Shown here piece by piece: positions 9,673 through 17,516 of a stretch of DNA of 64,000 bases. The position numbers were made by a program, and so were the translations under genes. The stretch is taken from positions 103,239 through 167,238 of the forward strand of contig NZ_MVIM01000012.1 in assembly GCF_002086795.1 (NCBI RefSeq), in the 5' to 3' direction. Under the pieces are notes generated by a model that saw nothing but the letters and a program-made list of their open reading frames with translations, did no database searches and was not told the DNA's origin. Numbering within the stretch: the stretch's first letter is position 1; every line of letters starts with the position of its first letter. This stretch comes from Mycolicibacterium tusciae. Its GTDB lineage: Bacteria; Actinomycetota; Actinomycetes; Mycobacteriales; Mycobacteriaceae.

Positions 9673-10990
9673 GGCTTTGCGTCGCGGCGCACGCGGCGAT
9701 CAATCGTCTGCGGCGGTGCGGCGCACCGTATTGCCCGGTGGCCTGCGCGTGGTCACCGAGTACGTCCCGTCGGTGCATTCGGCATCGGTCGGGGTGTGGG
9801 TCGACGTCGGGTCCCGTGACGAGGGGCCCAGCGTGGCCGGTGCGGCGCACTTCCTGGAGCATCTGCTGTTCAAGTCGACGCCGACGCGATCCGCGGTCGA
9901 CATCGCGCAGGCGGTGGACGCTGTCGGTGGCGAGCTGAACGCGTTCACCGCCCGTGAGCACACGTGCTACTACGCGCATGTGCTCGACACCGACCTCGAA
10001 TTGGCCGTCGACCTGGTGGCCGACGTGGTGCTGCGGGGGCGTTGTGCCGCACACGATGTCGAGATCGAGCGTGCCGTCGTGCTCGAGGAGATCGCGATGC
10101 GCGACGACGATCCCGAGGACACCCTCGGTGACGTCTTCCTGTCGGCGATGTTCGGCGCGCATCCTGTCGGGCGGCCGGTGATCGGCAGCGCGGAGTCGAT
10201 CGCGTCCATGACCAGGACGCAACTGCATTCGTTCCACATGCGGCGCTATACGCCGGAGCGGATGGTGGTGGCGGTCGCGGGAAATGTGGACCACCACGAG
10301 GTCGTGTCGCTGGTGCGTGAACACTTCGGTCCTCGCCTGGTGCGCGGCCGCAAGCCGGTGGCCCCGCGCAAGGGCACCGGTCGCGTTACGGGCCGGCCGA
10401 CGCTGGAGATCGTCAACAAGGACGCCGAGCAGACCCATCTGTCGCTGGGCGTCCGGACCCCGGGCAGGCACTGGGAGCATCGGTGGGCGTTGTCGGTGCT
10501 CAACACCGCTTTGGGCGGTGGCCTGAGTTCCCGTCTGTTCCAACAGATTCGGGAAACGCGCGGGTTGGCGTACTCGGTCTACTCGACGGTGGACACGTTT
10601 TCCGACAGCGGTGCGCTGTCGATCTATGCCGCGTGCCTTCCCGAGCGTTTCGCAGAAGTCGTCCGGGTGACCGTCGATGTGCTCGAGGACGTGGCCCGTG
10701 ATGGCATCACCGAGACCGAATACCGGATCGCGAAGGGCTCGATGCGCGGCGGACTGGTGCTCGGACTGGAGGATTCGGGTTCCCGGATGAACAGGATCGG
10801 GCGAAGCGAGCTGAACTATGGCGCGCATCGCACGATCGCCGACACCCTCTCCAGGATCGAAGCGGTAACGCTAGACGAGGTGAACACCGTCGCGCGCAAA
10901 CTGCTGACCCGGCAATACGGTGGCGCAGTTCTCGGTCCGCAAACTTCGAAAAGGATGCTGCCACAGCCGCTTCGGGACATCACGCGCTGA
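9635..10990 (+). CDS. pepR: M16-family zinc peptidase PepR
   Basis: A 451-residue pitrilysin/insulinase-type metallopeptidase, related to the mitochondrial processing peptidase beta subunit and to Rv2782c. The inverted zinc motif HFLEH sits near residues 72-76, with the distal glutamate in ERAVVLEE about 75 residues later. The second half holds the R/Y pair region (GLAYSVYS) typical of M16 enzymes. The ATG at 9635 is chosen by similarity to known PepR starts; 9650 is equally possible. Either overlaps the end of gpsI, implying co-transcription. Confidence 0.9.
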   Translation: MPRQQMPQQPRARALRRGARGDQSSAAVRRTVLPGGLRVVTEYVPSVHSASVGVWVDVGSRDEGPSVAGAAHFLEHLLFKSTPTRSAVDIAQAVDAVGGELNAFTAREHTCYYAHVLDTDLELAVDLVADVVLRGRCAAHDVEIERAVVLEEIAMRDDDPEDTLGDVFLSAMFGAHPVGRPVIGSAESIASMTRTQLHSFHMRRYTPERMVVAVAGNVDHHEVVSLVREHFGPRLVRGRKPVAPRKGTGRVTGRPTLEIVNKDAEQTHLSLGVRTPGRHWEHRWALSVLNTALGGGLSSRLFQQIRETRGLAYSVYSTVDTFSDSGALSIYAACLPERFAEVVRVTVDVLEDVARDGITETEYRIAKGSMRGGLVLGLEDSGSRMNRIGRSELNYGAHRTIADTLSRIEAVTLDEVNTVARKLLTRQYGGAVLGPQTSKRMLPQPLRDITR

Positions 10991-11009
10991 TCGCCTAGGC
11001 TGGGAGTCG

Positions 11010-11927
11010 ATGACTCGACTGAGGCGCTCCGGCGCCGACATCCAGCAACTGTCCAGACGAAACGTTCTGCTCGGTGGGTTGACGCTCGCCGCGGTGGCCG
11101 CATCCTTGTCACGTACCGCGACGGCACAGCCGCCGCCGTCCATCGAGGCGTCCCTGCAGGGTCTCGAGCAACGCCACAACGCCGCTATCGGGCTGTTCGC
11201 TTCAAACCTGGTGTCAGACAAGACTGTTGCGCACCGCGCACAGGATCAGTTCGCCCTGTGTTCGGTGTTCAAGGGGTATGCCTCGGCGCGAGTATTGCAG
11301 ATGGCTCAGCACGGTGAGCTCTCGCTCGACGACAGGATGTTCGTCGACCCGGCTCAGATCCTGCCGAATTCACCCGTCACCGGACCGCGCGCCGGCAGCG
11401 AGATGACGCTCGCCGAGCTGTGCCAGGCCACGCTGCAGCAGAGTGACAACGCCGCGGCGAACCTGCTGCTCAGCAGGATCGGCGGGCCGCAGGCGATCAC
11501 CGCGTTCGCGCGCAGCATCGGGGACCGGCAAACGCGTCTGGACCGCTGGGAGACAGAGCTGAACTCGGCGATCCCGGGTGATCCGCGGGACACCAGCACA
11601 CCAGAGTCGCTCGGTGTGGGTTATCGCGCGATGCTTGAGGGAGACGTCCTCGCGCCACCTCAACGCCGCCTGCTCGAGGATTGGATGCGTGCCAATCAGA
11701 CGTCGAGCATGCGGGCGGGGTTTCCGCCGGACTGGACCAGTGCCGACAAGACCGGCAGCGGGGACTACGGCACCACCAACGACGTCGGTGTCGCGTACGG
11801 GCCGGACGGCCAACGCGTGCTGCTCGCGCTCATGACGCGGTCGCAAGCCGATGATCCCCAAGCGGAGAACATGCGCCCGCTCATCGGGGAGATCACGGCG
11901 CTGGTGCTGCCGACGCTGCTCGCGTAA
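11010..11927 (+). CDS. blaS: class A beta-lactamase, Tat-exported
   Basis: Hydrolyses beta-lactams in the periplasm. The 305-residue protein has every class A motif: S85-VF-K88 (Ambler S70xxK), S145-D-N147 (SDN loop), E181-TEL-N185 (E166 and N170) and K247-TG. It has SDN at the position where M. tuberculosis BlaC has SDG. The leader contains SRRNVLLGG with twin arginines at 16-17 and a hydrophobic core ending in an Ala-x-Ala-like site, so export should be by the Tat system. TAGGCT at 10996-11001 is a candidate -10 element nine bases before the ATG. In M. smegmatis the gene blaS lies next to ald, as here. Confidence 0.92.
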   Translation: MTRLRRSGADIQQLSRRNVLLGGLTLAAVAASLSRTATAQPPPSIEASLQGLEQRHNAAIGLFASNLVSDKTVAHRAQDQFALCSVFKGYASARVLQMAQHGELSLDDRMFVDPAQILPNSPVTGPRAGSEMTLAELCQATLQQSDNAAANLLLSRIGGPQAITAFARSIGDRQTRLDRWETELNSAIPGDPRDTSTPESLGVGYRAMLEGDVLAPPQRRLLEDWMRANQTSSMRAGFPPDWTSADKTGSGDYGTTNDVGVAYGPDGQRVLLALMTRSQADDPQAENMRPLIGEITALVLPTLLA

Positions 11928-11934
11928 ACGCCGC

Positions 11935-11980
11935 TGACCAGGACACCCGGTCCCCCCGGTAGTCCGGGTGTGCCTGGTCA
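11935..11980 (+). terminator. hairpin terminator after blaS
   Basis: TGACCAGG-A-CACCCGG (11935-11950) is an almost perfect inverted repeat of CCGGGTGTGCCTGGTCA (11964-11980), with one unpaired base and a 13-base loop. It begins eight bases after the blaS stop. There is no T tract, as is common for mycobacterial terminators. Confidence 0.6.
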
Positions 11981-12124
11981 GACGACTGCTTACGGGGTGT
12001 GTGGAGCACCTGCAGCTGAACCAACGGTATCGGAGCCGCCCGCGGAACGAATCGGGTGAAACCCTATGATTCCGACCTCAGGGACCCCTAAAACGCAGCA
12101 AAGTCGGCTTGGCACACTGTGAGC

Positions 12125-12538
12125 ATGGATCCGGCCGCGTTGTGTCCCTGCGGTTCGGAACTGCTGTTCGGACGCTGTTGCCTACCGCTGCACCTGGGCG
12201 AAAGACAGGCCGAAACGGCCGAACAATTGATGCGGTCACGCTACAGCGCCTTTGCCGTCGACAACCTCGACTATGTCTGGCAGACCTGGCACCCAAGGAC
12301 ACGACCCTCGGAGCTGACGCCGGAGGCCGCACTGACGTGGACCGGGCTCGAGATCGTGGACACCGTCGACGGCCGCGCCGGCGATGATTCGGGCGAGGTC
12401 GAATTCCGTGCGCACTACCGACAGAACAGACGCTCAGGCCGATCTGCTCCTTGCGGCGCGGGGACGCTACATGAGCGGTCCCGCTTCGCCGTTAGAGCCC
12501 GTCGGTGGTTTTACATCGACGGGGAGTTGTTCGAGTGA
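12125..12538 (+). CDS. YchJ-like (UPF0225) SEC-C motif protein
   Basis: A 137-residue cytosolic protein of the UPF0225/YchJ family, function unknown. The N-terminal CPCGS...CC pattern (CPCGSELLFGRCC at about residues 7-19) is a SEC-C type zinc-binding motif, and MRSRYSAFAV and LHERSRF are family signatures. Between FRAHYRQN and LHERSRF there is an insertion of about ten residues (RRSGRSAPCGAGT) that I do not expect in the family. The GTG at 12119 in the same frame is an alternative start. TATGAT at 12065-12070 is a plausible -10 element. Its stop abuts the convergent ald stop. Confidence 0.8.
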   Translation: MDPAALCPCGSELLFGRCCLPLHLGERQAETAEQLMRSRYSAFAVDNLDYVWQTWHPRTRPSELTPEAALTWTGLEIVDTVDGRAGDDSGEVEFRAHYRQNRRSGRSAPCGAGTLHERSRFAVRARRWFYIDGELFE

Positions 12539-13654
12539 TCACGCCAGCAGTGCGGCCGGATCGGTGAAGGGCAGATCCAGATCGGTGGCGACCTGCTCGG
12601 AGAGCAGCGAGCCCTGGTGCGTCGACAGTCCCTTGGCCAGCGCCGGATCGGCCTCGCATGCGGCCTGCCAGCCCTTGTCGGCCAGCTTCAGCACATAGGG
12701 CATCGTGGCGTTGGTCAGCGCGTAGGTCGACGTGCGCGGAACCGCGCCCGGCATGTTGGCCACGCAGTAGAACACGGTGTCGTGGACGGCGAAGGTCGGA
12801 TCGTCGTGCGTGGTGGGCCGCGAATCTTCGAAGCACCCGCCCTGATCGATCGCGATATCGACGAGCACCGCACCGGACTTCATGTGCGCCACAGTCGAAT
12901 TCGTCACCAGCTTGGGCGCCTTGGCGCCAGGGACGAGCACCGCGCCGATGACCAGATCGGCCTCCTTGACCGCGTCCTCCAGATCGAGGGTGGAGGAGTA
13001 ACGGGTCTCGATGGCGCCGCCGTACTCGGCGTCGATCTTGCGCAGGATGTTGATGTTGAGGTCGAACACGGTGACGTGCGCGCCCATGCCCCAGGCGACG
13101 GCGGCGGCGTTGTCGCCGGCCATGCCACCGCCGATGACCACGACCTTGGCCGGCGCGACGCCGGGGACGCCGCCCATCAGCACGCCACGACCACCTCGGG
13201 TTCGCATCAGGTGATATGCGCCGACCTGGGCGGCCAGTCGTCCCGCGACCTCGCTCATGGGGGCGAGCAGCGGCAGGGATCCGTCGGCCAGCTGGACGGT
13301 TTCGTAGGCGATCGACGTGGTGCCCGAGGCGAGCAGTGCGTCGGTGCACGGCTTGGAGGCGGCCAGGTGCAGGTAGGTGAACAGGGTCTGGCCCTCGCGC
13401 AGGCGCGAGTACTCGGCCTCGATCGGCTCCTTGACCTTGAGCAGCAGCTCGGACTCTGCCCACACCTCGTCGACACTGGGGATCATCTGCGCGCCAGCGC
13501 GCTTGAAGTCGGCATCAGAGACCGCCGAGCCCTCGCCCGCGCCGGCCTGAATGAGCACCTCATGGCCCCGCCGGACCAGCTCAGAGACACCGGCCGGGGT
13601 GATGGCCACACGGAATTCGTTGTTCTTGATCTCGGTCGGGATGCCGACGCGCAT
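12539..13654 (-). CDS. ald: L-alanine dehydrogenase
   Basis: Interconverts L-alanine and pyruvate plus ammonia with NAD(H); it serves alanine use as a nitrogen source and reductive amination under low oxygen. The protein has 371 residues, the family length. The N-terminal MRVGIPTEIKNNEFRVA, the substrate-site lysine and histidine regions and the NAD-binding VVIGGGMAGDNAA (about residues 172-184) are all present. The ATG is preceded by AGGAGC. It is divergent from its presumed regulator aldR across a 92-base gap. Confidence 0.96.
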   Translation of the reverse strand: MRVGIPTEIKNNEFRVAITPAGVSELVRRGHEVLIQAGAGEGSAVSDADFKRAGAQMIPSVDEVWAESELLLKVKEPIEAEYSRLREGQTLFTYLHLAASKPCTDALLASGTTSIAYETVQLADGSLPLLAPMSEVAGRLAAQVGAYHLMRTRGGRGVLMGGVPGVAPAKVVVIGGGMAGDNAAAVAWGMGAHVTVFDLNINILRKIDAEYGGAIETRYSSTLDLEDAVKEADLVIGAVLVPGAKAPKLVTNSTVAHMKSGAVLVDIAIDQGGCFEDSRPTTHDDPTFAVHDTVFYCVANMPGAVPRTSTYALTNATMPYVLKLADKGWQAACEADPALAKGLSTHQGSLLSEQVATDLDLPFTDPAALLA

Positions 13655-13746
13655 GATCGCTCCTATAGTCGAACTTGCTTCCTAAAGTGTGAAGAACATT
13701 CGATCGAATGGCAATTGCTCCGCTGATAATTCGCTAAAATGCCGTA
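13655..13746. promoter_or_regulatory. ald-aldR divergent control region
   Basis: A perfect 14-base palindrome CATTCGATCGAATG lies at 13697-13710, midway between the two start codons, and is a candidate AldR operator. On the plus strand TAAAAT (13735-13740) is a -10 element whose predicted start point is the aldR ATG at 13747, so aldR is probably leaderless. AldR of M. smegmatis is known to bind several sites in this gap; which bases match those sites I cannot verify here. Confidence 0.5.
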
Positions 13747-14262
13747 ATGAACGAAGAACCATCATCAAGCGTCGCGCGCCCACCGCGCTCGCCGAAGGAT
13801 GTTCAGGCCGTCGACCTCGACGACATCGACCGGCGGATGCTGCTCACGCTCCATGGCGATGCGCGCATCTCCAACAGCGCCCTGGCCGACGTCGTCGGCA
13901 TCGCCCCGTCGACCTGTCACGCGCGGCTGCGGCGGCTGCAGGACCTCGGGGTCATCCGGGGCTTCTACACCGACATCGATCCGGCGGCCATCGGTCTGAC
14001 CATGCAGGCCATGATCTCGGTGAGCCTGCATTCCAATGCCCGCGGCAAGATCCACAGCTTCATCGACCAGATCAGACGCAAGCCCCAAGTGATGGACGTC
14101 TACTTCCTGGCAGGAGCTGAGGACTTCATCCTGCACGTCGCCGCGCGCGACACCGACGACCTGCGGTCGTTTGTGGTGGAAAACCTCAACGCCGACACCG
14201 ACGTGGCAGGAACGCAGACGTCGTTGATCTTCGAGCACCTGCGCGGCGCCTCCCCGCTCTGA
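13747..14262 (+). CDS. aldR: Lrp/AsnC-family regulator of ald (AldR)
   Basis: A 171-residue feast/famine regulator. The N-terminal helix-turn-helix covers about residues 25-65 (LDDIDRRMLLTLHGDAR, then NSALADVVGIAPSTCHARL), followed by a RAM ligand-binding domain with the expected beta-alpha-beta-beta pattern and GAEDFILHV. In mycobacteria this protein, divergent from ald, activates ald when alanine is present and represses it otherwise. Orthologue of Rv2779c. No ribosome binding site is visible, in line with leaderless translation. Confidence 0.92.
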   Translation: MNEEPSSSVARPPRSPKDVQAVDLDDIDRRMLLTLHGDARISNSALADVVGIAPSTCHARLRRLQDLGVIRGFYTDIDPAAIGLTMQAMISVSLHSNARGKIHSFIDQIRRKPQVMDVYFLAGAEDFILHVAARDTDDLRSFVVENLNADTDVAGTQTSLIFEHLRGASPL

Positions 14263-14271
14263 GTGACCAAC

Positions 14272-14277
14272 TAGGGT
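14272..14277 (+). promoter_or_regulatory. -10 element TAGGGT for dapB (leaderless)
   Basis: TAGGGT ends seven bases before the dapB ATG, placing the predicted transcription start on the A of the start codon. There is no ribosome binding site. Confidence 0.55.
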
Positions 14278-14283
14278 TGGCCC

Positions 14284-15018
14284 ATGCGAGTGGCGGTGCT
14301 GGGGTCCAAGGGCAAAGTCGGCGCGACGATGGTGCAGGCAGTCGAAGAGGCTGCGGACCTGACGTTCACCGCGGGGGTCGACGCCGGTGATCCGCTGAGT
14401 GAACTGGTCGACTCGCGCACCGACGTCGTCATCGACTTCACGCATCCCGACGTCGTGATGGACAACCTGAAATTCTTGATCGACAGCGGAATCCACGCGG
14501 TTGTCGGTACGACCGGCTTCACCGACGAGCGCATCAGCCGGGTCCAGCAGTGGCTGTCCGGCAAGCCGGATGTCGCGGTGCTCATCGCACCGAACTTCGC
14601 GATCGGCGCGGTTTTGTCGATGCACTTCGCGCAGCAGGCCGCCAAGTTCTTCGAGTCCGTCGAAGTCATCGAACTGCACCATCCGCACAAGGCCGACGCG
14701 CCGTCGGGCACGGCCGTCCGCACCGCCCGGCTGATCGCCGAGGCGCGCAAAGACCTTCCGCCCAATCCCGACGCGACGAGCACGGGCCTCGAGGGTGCCC
14801 GCGGTGCCGACGTCGATGGAGTTCCCGTGCACTCGGTCCGGTTGGCGGGACTCGTCGCGCACCAGGAAGTGCTGTTCGGCACGCAGGGTGAGACGTTGAC
14901 AATCCGGCACGACAGCACCGACCGCACGTCTTTCGTACCCGGCGTGCTGCTCGCGGTACGCAAGGTCGCCGAACGTCCCGGCCTCACTGTGGGTATTGAG
15001 CCGCTGCTCGACCTCTGA
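14284..15018 (+). CDS. dapB: 4-hydroxy-tetrahydrodipicolinate reductase
   Basis: Second dedicated step of the lysine/diaminopimelate pathway, reducing the DapA product with NAD(P)H. The 244-residue protein has the N-terminal dinucleotide motif VAVLGSKGKVG, GTTGFT near residue 77, and the catalytic/substrate motif ELHHPHKADAPSGTA (His and Lys) near 132-146. Its length fits the actinobacterial enzyme. The stop shares one base with the ATG of the next gene. dapA lies about 10 kb downstream in this window. Confidence 0.96.
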   Translation: MRVAVLGSKGKVGATMVQAVEEAADLTFTAGVDAGDPLSELVDSRTDVVIDFTHPDVVMDNLKFLIDSGIHAVVGTTGFTDERISRVQQWLSGKPDVAVLIAPNFAIGAVLSMHFAQQAAKFFESVEVIELHHPHKADAPSGTAVRTARLIAEARKDLPPNPDATSTGLEGARGADVDGVPVHSVRLAGLVAHQEVLFGTQGETLTIRHDSTDRTSFVPGVLLAVRKVAERPGLTVGIEPLLDL

Positions 15019-15482
15019 TGAGTGAGGAATCGCGAGCGCTGCGCATCCAGCTGCTGATCGGTTTCATGTGCGTAGCGCTCGTCGTCTATTTCTTTCTGCT
15101 CGGCCGGATCGCGTTGGCGTTCCTCACGTCTGGTGAACCCGCCGCAATCGGGCTCGGTGCCGCGCTGATGATCATGCCGCTGATCGGTATCTGGGTTCTG
15201 GTCAGCACGCTGCGGGCCGGGCTCGCTCACCAGCGGCTTGGCCGGATCGTCAAGGACGAGGGCATGGAACTCAACGTGAGCTCACTGCCGCGGATGGCTT
15301 CGGGACGGATCGAGCGCGAGGCCGCCGACGCGCTCTTCGCCACCGTGCGCGACGAGTTGGAGCAGGACCCGGACAACTGGCGTCATTGGTATCGGCTGGC
15401 CCGTGCCTACGACTACGCCGGCGATCGCAGCCGCGCGCGCGAAGCCATGAAGAAGGCTGTCGAGATGGAGGAGCAGGGTTGA
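15018..15482 (+). CDS. membrane protein with TPR-like tail (Rv2772c-like)
   Basis: A 154-residue protein coupled to dapB by a one-base overlap. Two membrane segments are clear (about residues 11-35 and 44-65), followed by a cytosolic part whose end (WYRLARAYDYAGDRSRAREAMKKAVEME) has the spacing of a tetratricopeptide repeat. It matches the gene after dapB in other mycobacteria. Function unknown. Its end overlaps the TTG start of the next gene. Confidence 0.8.
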   Translation: MSEESRALRIQLLIGFMCVALVVYFFLLGRIALAFLTSGEPAAIGLGAALMIMPLIGIWVLVSTLRAGLAHQRLGRIVKDEGMELNVSSLPRMASGRIEREAADALFATVRDELEQDPDNWRHWYRLARAYDYAGDRSRAREAMKKAVEMEEQG

Positions 15483-15946
15483 GCAATCCATCGAATAAAA
15501 CATTGCTGATCGTCCATCACACACCGTCGCCTCATTGCCAGGAGATGTTCGAAGCCGTCGTATCCGGCGCAGGCGACCCCGAGATCGAGGGCGTGGAGGT
15601 CGTGCGACGGCCGGCCCTCACCGTCTCGGCGACCGATGTACTCGAAGCGGACGGCTATCTGCTCGGCAGCCCCGCCAACCTCGGTTACATGAGCGGCGCT
15701 CTCAAGCACGCGTTCGACGTCATCTACTACCCGTGCCTCGACGCGACGCGTGGACGACCCTTCGGTCTGTACCTCCATGGCAACGAGGGCACCGAGGGCG
15801 CCCAAAACGGGGTGACCGCGATCACGACCGGCCTGGGCTGGACGAAGGCCGCCGAATACGTTGTCGTCTCGGGCAAACCGAGCAAAACCGATCTCGAATC
15901 GTGCTGGAACCTTGGCGCAACAGTCGCCGCTCGGCTGATGGAATAG
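15479..15946 (+). CDS. flavodoxin-like NAD(P)H reductase-type protein (Rv2771c-like)
   Basis: A 155-residue flavodoxin-fold protein. The phosphate-loop region HHTPSPHCQEM, then GYLLGSPANLGYMSGALKHAFD and LHGNEGTEGA, match FMN-binding reductases. The start is taken as TTG at 15479: it follows GGAGGAGCAGG and overlaps the previous stop, whereas earlier in-frame starts lie well inside the upstream gene. It is probably the last gene of the dapB operon. The electron donor and acceptor are unknown. Confidence 0.8.
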   Translation: MSNPSNKTLLIVHHTPSPHCQEMFEAVVSGAGDPEIEGVEVVRRPALTVSATDVLEADGYLLGSPANLGYMSGALKHAFDVIYYPCLDATRGRPFGLYLHGNEGTEGAQNGVTAITTGLGWTKAAEYVVVSGKPSKTDLESCWNLGATVAARLME

Positions 15947-16079
15947 CCGGGGGCCGTGTCGCCGACCACCAATCAGCCGATTAGCGCGACTAGACGGCTG
16001 TATCACTGGCACTGTTCACGGTGGACGAGGTGGTCCGCCGGTGGCGAACCCGTCCCTGCGGCGGATGTGGAGAAAAGTT

Positions 16080-16853
16080 GTGACCCAAGGACCTGGACGT
16101 CTGCTCGGCAAGTCGGCGGTGATCACCGGGGCGGCGATGGGCATCGGGCGGGCGACCGCGGAGGTCTTTGCCCGTGAGGGCGCACGTCTGATCGTGACTG
16201 ACATTCAACGCGAACCGCTGCTTGGGCTAGCCGATGAATTGCGCCGTAGCGGTGTCGAAGTCGAGACGGTCGTCGGCGACGTCTCGGTCGAGGAGGACGC
16301 GAGGCAGATGATCGCGGCCGCAATCGATCGCTTCGGCCGGCTCGACGTGCTCGTCGCCAACGCCGGCATCATCCCGCTCGGCGACGCGACAGAGGTGACG
16401 GCCGCCGCCTGGGACGAAGTCATGGCGATCGATGGGCGTGGCATGTTCCTCACCTGCAAATTCGCGATCGAAGCGATGGTGTCGAACGGTGGAGGTGCCA
16501 TCGTGTGCCTCTCCTCGATCTCGGGACTGGCCGGCCAAAAACGTCAGGCGGCCTACGGGCCGGCCAAGTTCGTCGCTACCGGCCTGACCAAGCACCTGGC
16601 GGTCGAGTGGGCTGACCGCGGTATCAGGGTGAACGCCGTTGCGCCGGGGACGATTCGAACAGAGCGGGTCAACCGGCTTCCGGAGGAGCCGGGCGGCTCG
16701 GAATATCTCGCCGACATCGAGCGCATGCACCCGATGGGCCGACTTGGTGAACCGGCGGAGGTCGCCAACGCCATCGCCTTTCTGGCCTCCGACGAAGCTT
16801 CGTTCGTCACCGGCGCTGTGTTGCCCGTCGACGGGGGATTTCTGGCGCAATAG
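16080..16853 (+). CDS. short-chain dehydrogenase/reductase
   Basis: A classical SDR of 257 residues. TGAAMGIG at 16-23 binds the nucleotide, VANAG stabilises the fold near residue 93, and the catalytic Ser and YxxxK (YGPAK) follow at about 128-160. The aspartate after the second strand (IVTDIQ) favours NAD over NADP. The C-terminal VTGAVLPVDGGFLAQ is typical. GTG 16080 is preferred since GGAGA lies seven bases upstream; an earlier start at 16041 would add 13 basic residues. The substrate cannot be told. The 133 bases before it hold no gene. Confidence 0.85.
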   Translation: MTQGPGRLLGKSAVITGAAMGIGRATAEVFAREGARLIVTDIQREPLLGLADELRRSGVEVETVVGDVSVEEDARQMIAAAIDRFGRLDVLVANAGIIPLGDATEVTAAAWDEVMAIDGRGMFLTCKFAIEAMVSNGGGAIVCLSSISGLAGQKRQAAYGPAKFVATGLTKHLAVEWADRGIRVNAVAPGTIRTERVNRLPEEPGGSEYLADIERMHPMGRLGEPAEVANAIAFLASDEASFVTGAVLPVDGGFLAQ

Positions 16854-16981
16854 CGCCCCACCCGGCCGCATCATGAAACAGTCCGGTGGCCGCCGGGGCG
16901 AACTACTATTGCCCCTCGACACGGACCGCTGGCGAAGCGCTCGCCGCAACACTTTTCACACGAATCGGAGGAGGACGAGCG

Positions 16982-17443
16982 ATGCCAGGGATAGCCGACA
17001 TTGCGTTGGGTGCAGCGCCGATCGCCGGCGGTGCCCTGCTGGGTGCCGCTGCGGGCAGCTTCAAGGGCCCCGATGTTCGCGCCATGATCGCCAAGGACAT
17101 GGACCTGCTGGAACGGATTCCGGACGACCAGCCGGAACTCAAAGAGCGCCTGAAAACGAGCATCACGGAGCGCATCAACGATCTGGTCGAAGGGACGGAG
17201 CGCTCGCGGGCGTTACGCGAAGCCGCAGCGTCCTACAGCGGAAATTGGCGCGACATCGTGGTGTTCATCTGCGCCGTCCTGTTCACGATCGTCTGGTGGA
17301 ACGTCAGCCACAGCCGTTCGAACTGGCTCGTGATGTTCATCGCGATGATCATCTTGTCCGTGGTCGCAGCCATCTATGCGGGCCGGGGGATTGCGCGCGC
17401 CATCGGCAGCTACCTACACAGAAACGACGAGAAGAATCAATAG
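16982..17443 (+). CDS. hypothetical membrane protein, 153 aa
   Basis: The ATG at 16982 follows GGAGGAGGAC, a strong ribosome binding site. The N-terminus has a Gly/Ala-rich stretch (APIAGGALLGAAAG), then an amphipathic charged region (40-80), then two membrane segments (about 93-110 and 117-138) and a short charged tail. I do not recognise the family. The upstream SDR ends 128 bases before it, so it may have its own promoter. Confidence 0.65.
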   Translation: MPGIADIALGAAPIAGGALLGAAAGSFKGPDVRAMIAKDMDLLERIPDDQPELKERLKTSITERINDLVEGTERSRALREAAASYSGNWRDIVVFICAVLFTIVWWNVSHSRSNWLVMFIAMIILSVVAAIYAGRGIARAIGSYLHRNDEKNQ

Positions 17444-17516
17444 TCGCCGTGGTCATTGCGTGCTGCCCAGCAGCTACTGCATCAACTTCTCAATGCGCCA
17501 ACCGGTTTGATCCACG

